Assembly: GCA_037127255.1 (NCBI GenBank)
Contig: JBANSL010000010.1
Span: forward strand, 32,237,120-32,301,119
Direction: 5' to 3'
DNA: 64,000 nt
Origin: Persicaria tinctoria
Lineage: Eukaryota > Streptophyta > Magnoliopsida > Caryophyllales > Polygonaceae
Both the position numbers and the translations under genes were made by a program. This document shows positions 54,736 to 64,000 of the stretch, piece by piece. The notes under the pieces were generated by a model. The model was not told the DNA's origin, did not search any database, and saw only the letters and a program-made list of their open reading frames with translations. Each line of letters opens with the position of its first letter. Within the stretch, counting starts at the first letter, position 1.

Positions 54736-56438
54736 TGATAATGCACATTTCTAATGGGCATTATAGGATAATTTAGTTGCATTTACATTGTAGAATATGC
54801 ATGTTTAGTGTTAATTTAGATAAAACTCTTTTTGTGGAAAAGTTCGGAATCTACGCTATTTCGGTTGAATTGTGCAGAATCGTAGATCCGACATGGTGGA
54901 AAGCAAGGGGAAGCTGTTAAACATGGCCAAGTGAAGTCAAGAAATCGAGCTAAGAAGAGAAAGAAAGGAGAAGAGGAAGAAAGAGGGAAGAACAATGAAG
55001 AATCGAGCTTCTGGGCATCAGTCGCTGCCAGCGAATGATCAGTCGCTGCCAGCGAGTGGAACCAGAAGCCTGGAGCCCAGCAAGCCAGCGAGAGAGAGCC
55101 CGCGGGAAGAGAGAGCCAGCGAGAGGAAGAGCCAGCGAGAGGAAGCTGATCAAGCGAGCAAGCCAACACCATCCGCTGGTAGCGGCATCACTCGCTGCAG
55201 CGAGACGTCCGTTGCCGCGGAAATATCCGTTGCCAGCGAAAATCACCAGGACGACGAATCTTCGGCCACTCGCGGCTGCGGAAGGGAGAACTCGCCCCAG
55301 CGAGTGTGAGATCTCGCGGCAGCGGAAGACCCAGCTCGCGGCAGCGAGTTCAGTGTCTCGCGGAAGCGGAAGGAAGGACTCGAAGAGGATGAAAAAATTC
55401 TAAGGCATGGAAAAGTCACTGCCAGCGAGTGTGCCAGCGAGTTGGTAGCGGAAATCCAACAGGAGCTCAATCAAGGCCATTCGCTGTCAGCGGAAATTTC
55501 TCGCTGCCAGCGGAATCCGACGCTGAATTAATTTAGGAAAGTTCTATCTTTGATCTAGTTTGTTTAGGAAATTTCTATCTTTTATCTACCTTTTATGGAA
55601 GACATTAGGCTTATAAATAGGATGTTCTAGGGTTAGTTTAATTAAGTTTTCAATTGGAGCAATCACCATAGAAGAGAAGAGAGCTTAGGTAAGCCATGAG
55701 CGGCTAATTTTCCTAGTGTTTCGCCTACGTTTTCGGAGACTTGGTTGGTGAATTGTGAGTTTTTAATTCAAGTTATCTTTCCTCTATTATAATTCCTTCA
55801 ACTTCCTTGTGCTTATTGTTATGTTATTGATGTTATCTTGCTTGGCCGACTTGATAATATTGATTTCGTGCTAAGATTTAATGCTTTCGTATTTGCGTTA
55901 TTTCTATAGTAGCATGCATAGGATTGTGGATTCCGTGTTTGAAGCATGATTATGTAGGAAGTTGACATATATCTTAAACATCGATTTACCGTGTTTAATT
56001 GGTGTTATTTATGTGCTCAAGTTCTTGGGATGTTGTGCTATCTCTTTGTTAAATCTTAACCGTGTTATGATTGCATTGAGGTGTAAGGGATTAATTGGAC
56101 TCGTAGGACTTTTAATCCATATAAACCAAGACGAGAGGAATTTGTAGGAAAGTTAATAGCTTGAAAAGAATTCAATGATCGATAAGCCAACCAATGTCAA
56201 AGAATTCGTGGGTGGAACCGTTCTCTACTCTTGATTTTACAACAAAATTCCATCTTTACTTTACTTTACTTGTTCTTATTTAAAAGTCGCATCTTTTCCC
56301 ACTTTTGTCACTTGTTGGTGATCAAATTACATTGTGAAATCTTCAATCTCCCGAGGATTCGACCCCTTTCTTGCCAATTATACTAATTTGTGAGAGTGGG
56401 AACTATTTGATTGGGAATCAACGATTTTCATCCCGTCA
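54736..56438 (+). repeat. Athila element B 3' LTR (1703 bp)
   Basis: It begins TGATAATGCACATTTC after the PPT and ends TTCATCCCGTCA. The following GGTACCTC... is copia relic sequence. U3 (55015-55520) is packed with TCGCTGCCAGCGA-type words (forward CGCTGCCAGCG, CGCGGCAGCGA and variants). A TATA-like TTATAAATAGG is at ~55613. Confidence 0.85.
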
Positions 56439-56472
56439 GGTACCTCTCCCTTCAACTTGAGAAACCTTGTTA
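56439..56472 (-). pseudogene. Copia protease relic, downstream piece
   Basis: The minus strand reads NKVSQVEGRGT, the continuation of the protease-region segment ending ..SVKLGD at 60033. It is separated from it by the CACTA element and cut on the left by the Athila B LTR. Confidence 0.75.
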
Positions 56473-57180
56473 CACTAGTACAAAACTACTAATTAAGAGC
56501 GGTTTTTTATAGGGAAGGACAGCGCTTATTGAGGTGATGTTAACTAAAGCGATGAGAGCATGTTTAAGAGCGGAAATAAAAAAGCGCTCTGAAAAGGACA
56601 AGGACAGCGCTTTTTTGTGAAAAGCGCTTTCATACTTCTTTTTTTTATTTTTTTTAAAATTCGGACACGGACAGCGGTTTTTATGAATAAACCGCTGTCT
56701 ATCGTATTTTTTTTATTAAAAATAAATAGACATTATAGCCCGGATATGGAGCACGCCCGGGCTATTTGATCTGTTATTTGTTTTAAAAAAAAGGGACTTC
56801 ATAGCTCGAATCATTTTTTATCCGGGCTAAAAAGTCCCTTTTATTATGAAAAAGCAAAATGCACCTGTGAACGTAAAAATGGGCCAAAGAGGATGTGAAC
56901 TACTCAAGTACCTGTTGAGACGCAAACACTAACTCACCAAACTAAGGCAAAGTGTGTCTTTGTTTATAAAAAAACAAAACACCATGTATTCAAGCATCTG
57001 AGTAGTTTTATCAAACAAACAAGAGCAAGTGTAGGCTATAAAGAGTGATTAACATCGTAAAAAATCTGAAATCAAGCATTTACATATCCACGAATGATGA
57101 ATAACAAAACTCAAATTTCAATAACTAAGAGATTAGGACTTGGAAAAGCTAAAAGAGCTAAATGTAGAACCAAATATCAC

Positions 57181-57354
57181 CTGAGAAGAAAACAAAGTGC
57201 ATCTAGATATTGCTTCTTCGTTCCACCGCACAAACTCAGTGACGACAGTGACAGATATTTGCTGGTGAGAAGAAGCAAAGGAAGCTCCTTTGGATCGCCC
57301 AATACTCCCAGTTCCAGATATCTCAGACTGGCCTTCAGCACGCAATTCTTCCAA
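57181..57354 (-). pseudogene. SEC10: Captured SEC10 (exocyst) exon B
   Basis: The exon lies between acceptor ATATAG and donor GTGATA. It reads EELRAEGQSEISGTGSIGRS, then KGASFASSHQQISVTVVTEF and VRWNEEAISRCTLFSSQ, 58 codons without a stop. This is the middle of plant SEC10, the exocyst subunit for tethering secretory vesicles to the plasma membrane. The family has MEELRAE at this exon start; here the first codon is TTG instead of ATG. The next SEC10 exon (PATLAANV...) is not found downstream. It is a transduplicated gene fragment, not a working gene. Confidence 0.93.
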
Positions 57355-57460
57355 CTATATGGTCAGTTGATTTTTTTTTTAACGTTGAATAGTCAGTTGA
57401 TTGTCAAGTTAAAGTGCTTAAAAGTAATGTCACTAATAGAAAGAAGTAACCACTACAAAC

Positions 57461-57546
57461 CTTAGCTTTGTATAATTGTTTAAGTGATGCCTGTTCATGT
57501 TCGGGATACTCCTCCTTGTGGGTAGAAAACAGAGATTCTGTTAGGC
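57461..57546 (-). pseudogene. SEC10: Captured SEC10 (exocyst) exon A
   Basis: Acceptor TCTCAG, then an 86-bp exon reading LTESLFSTHKEEYPEHEQAS and LKQLYKAK, then donor GTTTGT. It directly precedes exon B in SEC10, with a 106-bp intron between them, so the capture copied genomic DNA with its intron and not a cDNA. No upstream SEC10 exon is recognised at 57547-58300. Confidence 0.93.
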
Positions 57547-59123
57547 CTGAGACATAAAGAATGGCATTAATGTTATATTTCAATATTTGGCTAAAAGCAT
57601 ATGCCACCAAGAGATGTCCGTATATTGCTTACATTTGCAATCACTTAAAAGTTGTTGTTCCATTTGAGAAACAGCAGAATAAGGACATCAATGATCCACC
57701 ATAGTCGAAAGAGGAAGTTCTAAGGAAAGTATTTAAGTCACTCAAGGACAATGCTTACCAGAAGGGTTATAACATAAACAGATGTCTAATGTTTTTTAAA
57801 TTGACCAGAAATTACAAGTTGCCAACTCTAAGATAGAAATACTTGGAAACAAAATATCCACTTTCATGTAAAAGAAAAACAAAAACAGACTTAGCATGGC
57901 TAAAAATGCTTATCATAAATTCTCATGCATAAGTCTAGAAGATATACCCTTGCTGCACACAATAATAGGACTTGTATTGTATGGAGATGTAAACATATTC
58001 CTCATGTACACTTCAATCAGTTCAAATAATCTTTTATCTTTCCACAATCCATATGATACAAACTCCACACGCAGCCTCAACATATCACAATAAACAAGCA
58101 TTTGCCACAAATTTATGTTAAGAACACATGTTTAAACTGAATAGAAAATCATCATAATAAAAAGGCAACAACGAAACACCAGTCAAGTATCTGAACAGCC
58201 AAATTAGATACCCCTGTGAGCATCGATGTTAAAATGAGAACTGCATCACTAAACATCTGCAATCCATGGCGGGTTTATCAATAGGCCCAGCTTTACTCTC
58301 ACATAAAAAAATTCATCAAGTCTTTCATGTTGTTGACTACTTCTGCGATCCATGGCAGGTTTATCAAAGAGTACGTTAGACAATGCTATGCAAAAGGAAA
58401 TCATCAAAGACTTTAGAAATAATGGGGGTAACATGATTAAGATGAGTAATACCTGTAATCATCGCCCTTATCTTTTTTAAAAACCTAAGTCATTCAATGA
58501 CCACAACTCTGAGCTCCTCGTAAACTCTTCACAAACCTTTATGAGATAAGCAAAACAGGTTTTAGTAAATACCACTCAAGCAAGTATCTCGCAAGAGTAA
58601 TTGTGTAGGAAATTTCCTACGTTTTCTAACTCTAATTTAATTGATAAGTATTGACTGACTAAAACTGAATGATGCATGGACTTAAATATGGACATAAACG
58701 ACTCTAATACTCACCCACTAACCCATTACTTGAGATTATTCGTAGATAATGCTATCAAATAAGAAACTCACTAATTGCCTAATTCTACTAACAACTAACA
58801 TTGTTGTTGACCTAAAAATCAGGAAAACTAATAAACAAATACCCAAAATAAAGTAGTAATTGACCAAAATAATAACTTCGACTTATTCAAGGAAGACCAA
58901 ATAAGTGATCATAGGCTTTGGAATAGCCTTAATTGGTTTCTACGTATTCAAATGCAACCAAAAGTAAAGATCTTACATGTTGTTGTTTGACTATAAATCA
59001 GGGTTGATACTCCTTCAGATCCACTTCCATTAGCCGTGCTTTGGCATTTTTACGCTACTTGTAGCAACTGATTAACTTGCGTGCAAAAGAAATGAAATAA
59101 GATCAACTCAAATAAGAGTTATT

Positions 59124-59490
59124 CACAAACCCTAATTCACAACTCCTAAACAAATTCTCGTATCTTACCAACACATTGAATCTCAAATCAAATGTAGAGT
59201 GCAAATTGACAAAAAAAAAATCCCTAATTCAATTCACAAACCCGAAATTCAATTCACAAACCCTAATTCACAACCCCTAAACAAATTCTCACATCCCACC
59301 TACAAATTGAATCTCAAATCAAATATAGAGTACAAATTGACAACAAAAAAAAAAAAACAATACCCAATTCAATTCACAAGCGAAATTCAACTCACAAACC
59401 CTAATTCACAACCCCTTAACAAATTCTCATATCATACCAACAAATTGAATCTCAAATCAAATTTAAAGCACAAATTGACTAAATATAAGC
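59124..59490. repeat. ~135-bp tandem repeat, 3 copies
   Basis: A unit beginning CAAACCCTAATTCACAAC and ending near CAAATTGAC is present at about 59127, 59257 and 59395, inside the CACTA element. Confidence 0.8.
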
Positions 59491-59516
59491 TATAAGATGC
59501 AAAGAAAACTAACCTT

Positions 59517-59745
59517 TTCAATCAGATTTGGTAATAGGGTTAAGGCTACCCTACAGCAGCGGGGAGTCACCGAGTCGGGGACTAGCAGCCACCAGCCAGC
59601 ACCTAGCAACAACTGTGAGCGGAGTCGCCGTCGCTGGTCATCGCCACGCCGGATAGGAGCCATAGCCACAGAGGTCCATGCCGGAGAGCAGCCAAGCACT
59701 TCTCTTCCGCTCTTCGCCTTCGCCAAATCGTCGGATTTTCTGTGT
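59517..59745 (-). other. GC-rich first-exon-like segment in the CACTA element
   Basis: A minus-strand open frame starting MAKAKSGREVLGCSPAW ends at a plausible donor (AAAG then GTTAGT at ~59516). It has the composition of a plant first coding exon. It is not recognised as SEC10 or any other family, and may be a second captured fragment or a promoter/leader. Confidence 0.35.
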
Positions 59746-60032
59746 CAAAAGGTAATAAGTAAAATAAATAAAAAAACGCATCAAAAGCCCGCTATTTTAT
59801 TTTTTATTTTTAGACAGCGCTTTTTAATAAAAAAAAAACGCTAAGGAAGGTTTTACTTTAATAGCGCTTATTTTATATAAGCGCTATCATTGAAAAAAAA
59901 AATTAAAAAAATAAAAACTAAATGCATTCTCAGCACTTGTTTATAAAAAGCGCTATGCTTCCCCTAAATTAATAGCACTTTCAAATAAGCGCTTTTAAAT
60001 TTCCGCTATTAATCTAACATTTTGTACTAGTG

Positions 60033-60420
60033 TTATCTCCAAGCTTGACACTCGATCCCCTTCTTAGATTCATCAAACTTGACATGTGGTTTGAGCAACC
60101 ACTTTCTAAGTACCACATATGCTGCTTGCAAACTCTGTTCTGTAATGGATGACAAGGCCATGAATAGCCTCTCTTCAAGTGTAATTCACTCTTTTCTGCT
60201 CATTCTCTTGTTTTTCCCAATAGAAAGACTCCTTATGCCTAAATTTCTTGCAGTAGTAGCACTTGATTCCACTTATTTGTTATGTCTTGAATCATTGCTT
60301 TGATTCCTATTGGAATCCTTCCACTGCTATTTCCATTGATCACCTCCACTTCCTCTTCCTGAACCATTATACTACCCTCTGCCATGACCGCTTCCACCAC
60401 GACCTCTATGGCCAAGGGAG
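60033..60420 (-). pseudogene. Copia gag zinc knuckle and protease relic
   Basis: Minus strand: a Gly/Arg-rich stretch (GHRGRGGSGHGRG), the knuckle block CYYCKKFRHKESFYWEKQEN (Gly of the knuckle changed to Arg, and the last Cys to Tyr), then after a stop and frame change the protease block WYLESGCSNHMSS and SSVKLGD. The family has Asp in WYLDSG, so the catalytic Asp is Glu here. It is a second, older copia family than the Sirevirus copies to the left. Confidence 0.82.
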
Positions 60421-61281
60421 AATCACAACCTCAACACACAGAACACACACACACTTGATCTTCTGTCAATCGACAGTTAACCAAAATCAGAGAGGATAAG
60501 AGACACACTTGAACAGGAAAATAACTTCCACACTTGATTCAACTCACAAACTCCTACATGACACCTTACAATTTTGGTAACCGACTCCATAACTGTAAAC
60601 CCCACTACTCCACTACGTACCTTAGCTAGGACTAAACTGATAGAAACTAACTCCTACTTACAACCTTAACTTGACATCGACTACTTCACATAAGTTCACT
60701 CGAAGTCAACTTGTTACAACCTTCAACAGAATAAACTAACTTTCAAAATGCTAAGTTCAACATAACTAGTTTGAATCACACAAATTTACACTACACTTTT
60801 AACAAGACATATATATGTGTGTTCAATGTGAATGTCCCGAAAGTTGTGAACTTTCCATAGGAAGTCCCAGATTATCATCTCATATCCACCGGACCTCTCA
60901 TAGCCGAAAAGCTCCAAATACATATATATATAGTATGTGCATCAATTATATATATATATATATGCACAAACTAGTTAATAACAAAACAGATTGAGTGTAC
61001 TACAATTAACCATCATATATAACAATTTATATTAGAGATATGGACGTACATATGCAGTACACGTTCATCGATCCACACTTGTTCATATCGAAGGCAAAAC
61101 CTTGTATTATGTGTGACTAGCAGCTAGCAGCTGGAAAACTAGGGCGTTTTTAACATGCCATATATATATATGCTAACTATACGATAACACCAGCTAACAA
61201 GGTCATCGATCGCGCCATATAAGATACGCGTACTTTAATTTATAGTCATGCCACGTACGTCTCCTCGATAAGCCCTTGACC
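60421..61281. other. Intergenic region downstream of the WIP gene
   Basis: AT-rich with several TATATA runs (60929-60962, 61160-61172). No coding frame or transposon terminus is seen. It should contain the 3' untranslated region and polyadenylation region of the WIP gene at its right end. Confidence 0.5.
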
Positions 61282-63594
61282 TCACTGGATTGAATCATAA
61301 TCCTGCTCAATCTCAGAAGCTGGCTCGTCGTCGTCGTCCTCGTGATCAAAGCAGTCAATCCCACTGGGGGAATGGCCGCCACCGAAGGACTTGATGTGGT
61401 TCTTGAGGGACCTCTTGTGCTTGAAATCGGAACCGCATGTGCAGTACCAAAGCTTCCCGCAATTCTTCTCATGTGTCCTCCAATCTCCCCTAACCGCAAA
61501 CGTCTTCCCACATTTCCTGCACGTGAAGGGCTTCACCCCGTGCTTCCTCTTGTAGTGGGTCTGTAGGGTCCTGAAGTCCTTCAGTGGCCGAGCCCTCGGA
61601 TGGTCTATGTTGTTGTTGCACCCCGGTGCGCAGCAGTAGCATGGTAGCCTTAGCATCGCTGTCGGCTGGATTCCTCTTAGCGACTCCGGCCCCTTCCTGT
61701 ATTGCGATCCATGGCCCCACATGTGCATCTGTATATATTCAATTCATAATTAACATAAAAATAGTACGTTGATAAAAAGTCTGATGAGCCAATAACTGAT
61801 ACAATCTAACATTTTTTATACAAGCTGAATCATTTTCTTTGCGAATGCACCATATTTGGTGGTACCGTTCTTAATTTTAAGCAATGATTTGGGTCAAAAC
61901 TACTAAATGTGAGAGGTTTTACAAAAATTGATTTGGTGAAATTAATAAATATTTTTGGATAAATAGCAAAGGTGGGTTGCTTTGCTTTAATAAGGTAGTG
62001 CAAATACCCAAGGATGGTACAGTGAGAGGAGCTGTAATTTGTGCTTTACACATGAGAAAGCTGGGTTTTGGAAATGATGTGTTTGGGCTCAACACCAATT
62101 CAAAGTTTAATTTTGTGGAGCCTCTTTTAAGTGGTGCTGCTGGTGGTGGCCTAGCTTCATATGTAAGCTCAATCATGTTTGGTTTAGATTATGGTTTCGC
62201 TTTGTTTTGGTGCAATGTGCTGATTTTTTGAGTTAACAATCTTAACTAATCAACTGATCACTCAAAATCAAAGAAAACTTGCACAGAATTGTAGGGGAAC
62301 AAAGTGAATAAACCTGATCCCTCTCAGCAGTTCTTTTGAAAGGCACAGCTACAGATCTGAACTTGAGTTTGGACCAGAAACAAAGATACACACACACTTG
62401 TATATATATATTTTGTATATATGTGCTAATAATTTAACCCCTAAAATCTCCAAGCTAGCCTACAGAACCATATATATATAAAGGAAAAGAAAATATAAAC
62501 AGTCAAAAATATGATTATAGTATCTGATCCTAGCTATATCCTATATAGAGCAAAAACAAAGAAAAAGGGGGGGTCTTAATTTGTTGCTGAGGGGGGCCGT
62601 AGGGGAAAACCCTAATTAATTTAGAACATATAAATATTAATTGTATTACCGTTACTACCACACTATAGACAGACTGTGTAATTATAATTTTGAAAATTGT
62701 GAAATAGAAATCAAGCAACAAGAGAAGTGTAGGAAGAAAAGGAATAGAGGAGGGATTAAATTTCTCCTTTTTTCTTGGCAAAGGTGAATTGAGGGTAAAA
62801 TAAATCTTTAAGGATCACAAGACAAAAAGTGATGGGAGAGTAGTAAAGGGAAATCAAGCATTTGAGGTGGGATCATATAATTGTTTATTAGGATTTAGGA
62901 GTTTCATTTTCATTCTCCATGAAATTATAAAAATATTACATATAGAGAGAGAGGAAGGTAGATAAGATATTTTAAAATTGATTATAGATCCAGACCCTGC
63001 TTAATTGCGAGATACACTGGGTTGTTGTTGTTGTGGTTGATTATAGATATAGTTAGTAGTTAGTTAATATTAATATAAAAGTACCTGCATGTTGTTGTAT
63101 CGGTTGAAGGTCTTGAAGCAAAGAGGGCAAGAGAACTGTGTAGGGCCAATCAAGATCTGGGCTGGGGTTGGGATCCAATACTGACCCTTGTGAAGACCAC
63201 CATTAATGTTTCTCTTTGTTGCTTCAGCTGGTTCTGATTCTGTGTTTGCATCCCCACCAGAGCCAGCTGTGATCCTCACCTCAGCTGATGTTGATGCTGA
63301 TGCTGATGCTGATGAGGCTGGACCAACTATAGGTAATGGTAACCCTAGGTGGAGAGCAACTGACACCCCTAATTGATCACCATCCCCTTCATCACAATCA
63401 TCTTCATGATGAAGGTGTGTTCTTGAAGGGCTTAAGCTGAGGAGGGGAAGGGCTTTGGGGGGAGGAGATTGGGGTAGCTGGTTAAACTGGTAATTATCAG
63501 CACAAGATCTGTTGTTGTAGAGATTGGTACTGTGACAGCAATAGGAGTTGAAACATGGTGCATAGTGCTTGGCGAGATGGTGATGATCAGACAT
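61282..63594 (-). CDS. WIP-family C2H2 zinc-finger transcription factor (2 exons: 63594-63085, 61728-61282)
   Basis: 318 residues. Exon 1 (170 codons) ends ...NRYNNMQ with CAG/GTAC; exon 2 starts after ATACAG at 61728. N-terminal half: low-complexity and acidic, with [12 protein letters not shown] at 77-88, a conserved WIP motif containing an LxLxL (EAR-like) core, and an Ala-Ser run at ~94-105. The WIP signature [20 protein letters not shown] precedes finger 1 (C156, C159, H172, H176, split by the intron). Fingers 2-4 follow: [15 protein letters not shown].., [14 protein letters not shown].. and [17 protein letters not shown].. The tail is acidic, [15 protein letters not shown]. Such factors act in the nucleus in tissue patterning and seed-coat or transmitting-tract fate; the WIP2/WIP4/WIP5 group is the nearest by tail sequence, from memory. 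The ATG at 63594 is the first in frame; the codons upstream have no ATG. All finger ligands are intact, so it is probably a functional gene. Confidence 0.96.
61729..63084 (-). other. WIP intron (1356 bp) with a coding-like insert
   Basis: The intron lies between consensus GT and AG at a conserved position (between Gln170 and Met171, within finger 1). At 61977-62170 the plus strand has an open stretch reading [20 protein letters not shown], then [18 protein letters not shown] and [15 protein letters not shown], ending at a GTAAGC donor-like site. It looks like an exon of another gene; the family is not recognised. The rest is AT-rich. Confidence 0.7.
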
Positions 63595-63871
63595 GGCTGA
63601 TGGGCTTAATTGCTGGGAGAGAAGCTGCAGCCAACTCAACTGAACAAGTTATAAATTCAATTGGATTGGGGATTTGGGCTTCTAGGGTTTTCAATTTTGA
63701 ATAGTTCTGTGAGAGACAGTGTGTTACTGCAGCTTGCTACATCATGGAGAGAGATAATTGAAGAGGAGAGGTGATGAAAAAAGGAGAGACAGAAAAACCA
63801 GATCTGACAAATGATTGAGAGAGGGAGAGAGAGATTGGGGGGGAAATCAAACAAATAAAAAAAAGAGAGAG

Positions 63872-63884
63872 ATTTTATATACAG
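63872..63884 (-). promoter_or_regulatory. Candidate TATA box of the WIP gene
   Basis: The minus strand reads CTGTATATAAAATC, followed by a CT-rich stretch (63770-63870) typical of plant 5' leaders. It lies ~280 bases upstream of the ATG, giving a leader of ~250 bases. Its position and sequence fit; no experimental support is available. Confidence 0.5.
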
Positions 63885-64000
63885 TTATAAATATAAAAAA
63901 AATTTGTGAAATCAATTCAACCTAGTGTAAAGAAAATTTTACCATATGTAACAGAAATTATATGTTGTGAAAAACAATGGAATTAAATCAGGATATAGTG

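Larger units (their letters stand above)
56473..60032. mobile_element. Non-autonomous CACTA element carrying SEC10 exons, 3560 bp, TTA duplication
   Basis: The ends are CACTAGTACAAAA (56473) and TTTTGTACTAGTG (to 60032). TTA is on both sides (56470-56472 and 60033-60035). Subterminal words AAGAGCGG, GACAGCGCTT and AAAGCGCT recur at 56490-56700 and 59810-60005. No transposase domain was found. The interior holds two exons of exocyst SEC10 with the intron between them and a GC-rich first-exon-like segment, all on the minus strand. Removing it rejoins a copia protease frame. Confidence 0.94.

Noticed and set aside
58249..58434. Possible further SEC10 exon in the CACTA
   Set aside because: The frame has no convincing SEC10 match, and a GCGATCCATGGC-type block is locally duplicated there. 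Not supported.
63595..63639. Longer WIP start giving a 15-residue extension
   Set aside because: The upstream in-frame start would be TTG, not ATG. The first ATG is at 63594.
63657..63854. 65-codon frame upstream of WIP as a separate gene or uORF
   Set aside because: It starts upstream of the probable transcription start inferred from the TATA box and has no recognisable domain.
1..64000. tRNA, rRNA or other structured RNA genes
   Set aside because: The only tRNA-like sequence noticed is the PBS complement at 15901-15912. No full cloverleaf or rRNA segment was seen by eye; a tRNAscan or Infernal run would be decisive.

Overview
The window is a stretch of plant nuclear DNA, most likely from an angiosperm and probably a eudicot. 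The evidence is spliced genes with GT-AG introns, plant-specific transposon families (En/Spm CACTA, Sirevirus-type copia, Athila-type gypsy, a candidate Helitron) and a WIP-type C2H2 zinc-finger gene. No species can be named from the sequence alone. About 60 kb of the 64 kb is nested, mostly decayed transposable elements. The only gene that looks intact is the two-exon WIP zinc-finger gene at the right end (61282-63594, minus strand).

Layout. 1-4470: the 3' half of a CACTA element with a broken tnpA-like gene; its end sits inside a Sirevirus LTR. 4471-18253: a minus-strand Sirevirus-type copia element with 3' LTR remnant, env-like ORF, pol, gag, a PBS matching initiator tRNA-Met and a 5' LTR. 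It is followed without a gap by a second partial copy that shares the middle LTR. Its gag zinc knuckle is split by a 3.1-kb solo LTR (11834-14922, target duplication CTGTT). 18254-23608: a minus-strand Athila-like gag and 5' LTR, split by a Sirevirus solo LTR (18836-19874, GAGTT) and by an inverted-repeat DNA element. 23609-28740: a LINE RNase H fragment, then a decayed copia RT split by a CACTA element (24808-28501, TAG). 28757-31327: a CACTA end, a dinucleotide repeat and a candidate Helitron with multiplied 5' ends. 31328-41590: a minus-strand CACTA with TNP2 and tnpA genes, then non-coding DNA with two exon-like islands; one is a recognisable FQR1 quinone-reductase exon with a stop. 41600-56438: two plus-strand Athila 3' halves. 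The first has taken three solo LTRs of one related family (AGACC, AATAT and GTGAG duplications). 56439-60420: a copia gag/protease relic split by a CACTA element (56473-60032, TTA) that carries two exons of the exocyst gene SEC10. 60421-64000: intergenic DNA and the WIP gene.

How it fits together. Rejoining the flanks of each insertion gives continuous older sequence, so the order of events can be read directly. There are five solo LTRs with perfect 5-bp target duplications and no LTR element complete and intact at both ends, which points to strong LTR-LTR recombination. The most unusual signal is in the Athila-lineage LTRs. Each carries a dense, family-specific array of short palindromic words (TCGATATCGA, TCGAGATCGA, TCGACGTCGA or TCGCTGCCAGCGA types) in the U3, and in some copies also downstream of the TATA box. 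In one copy the same words are translated as a heptapeptide repeat in gag.
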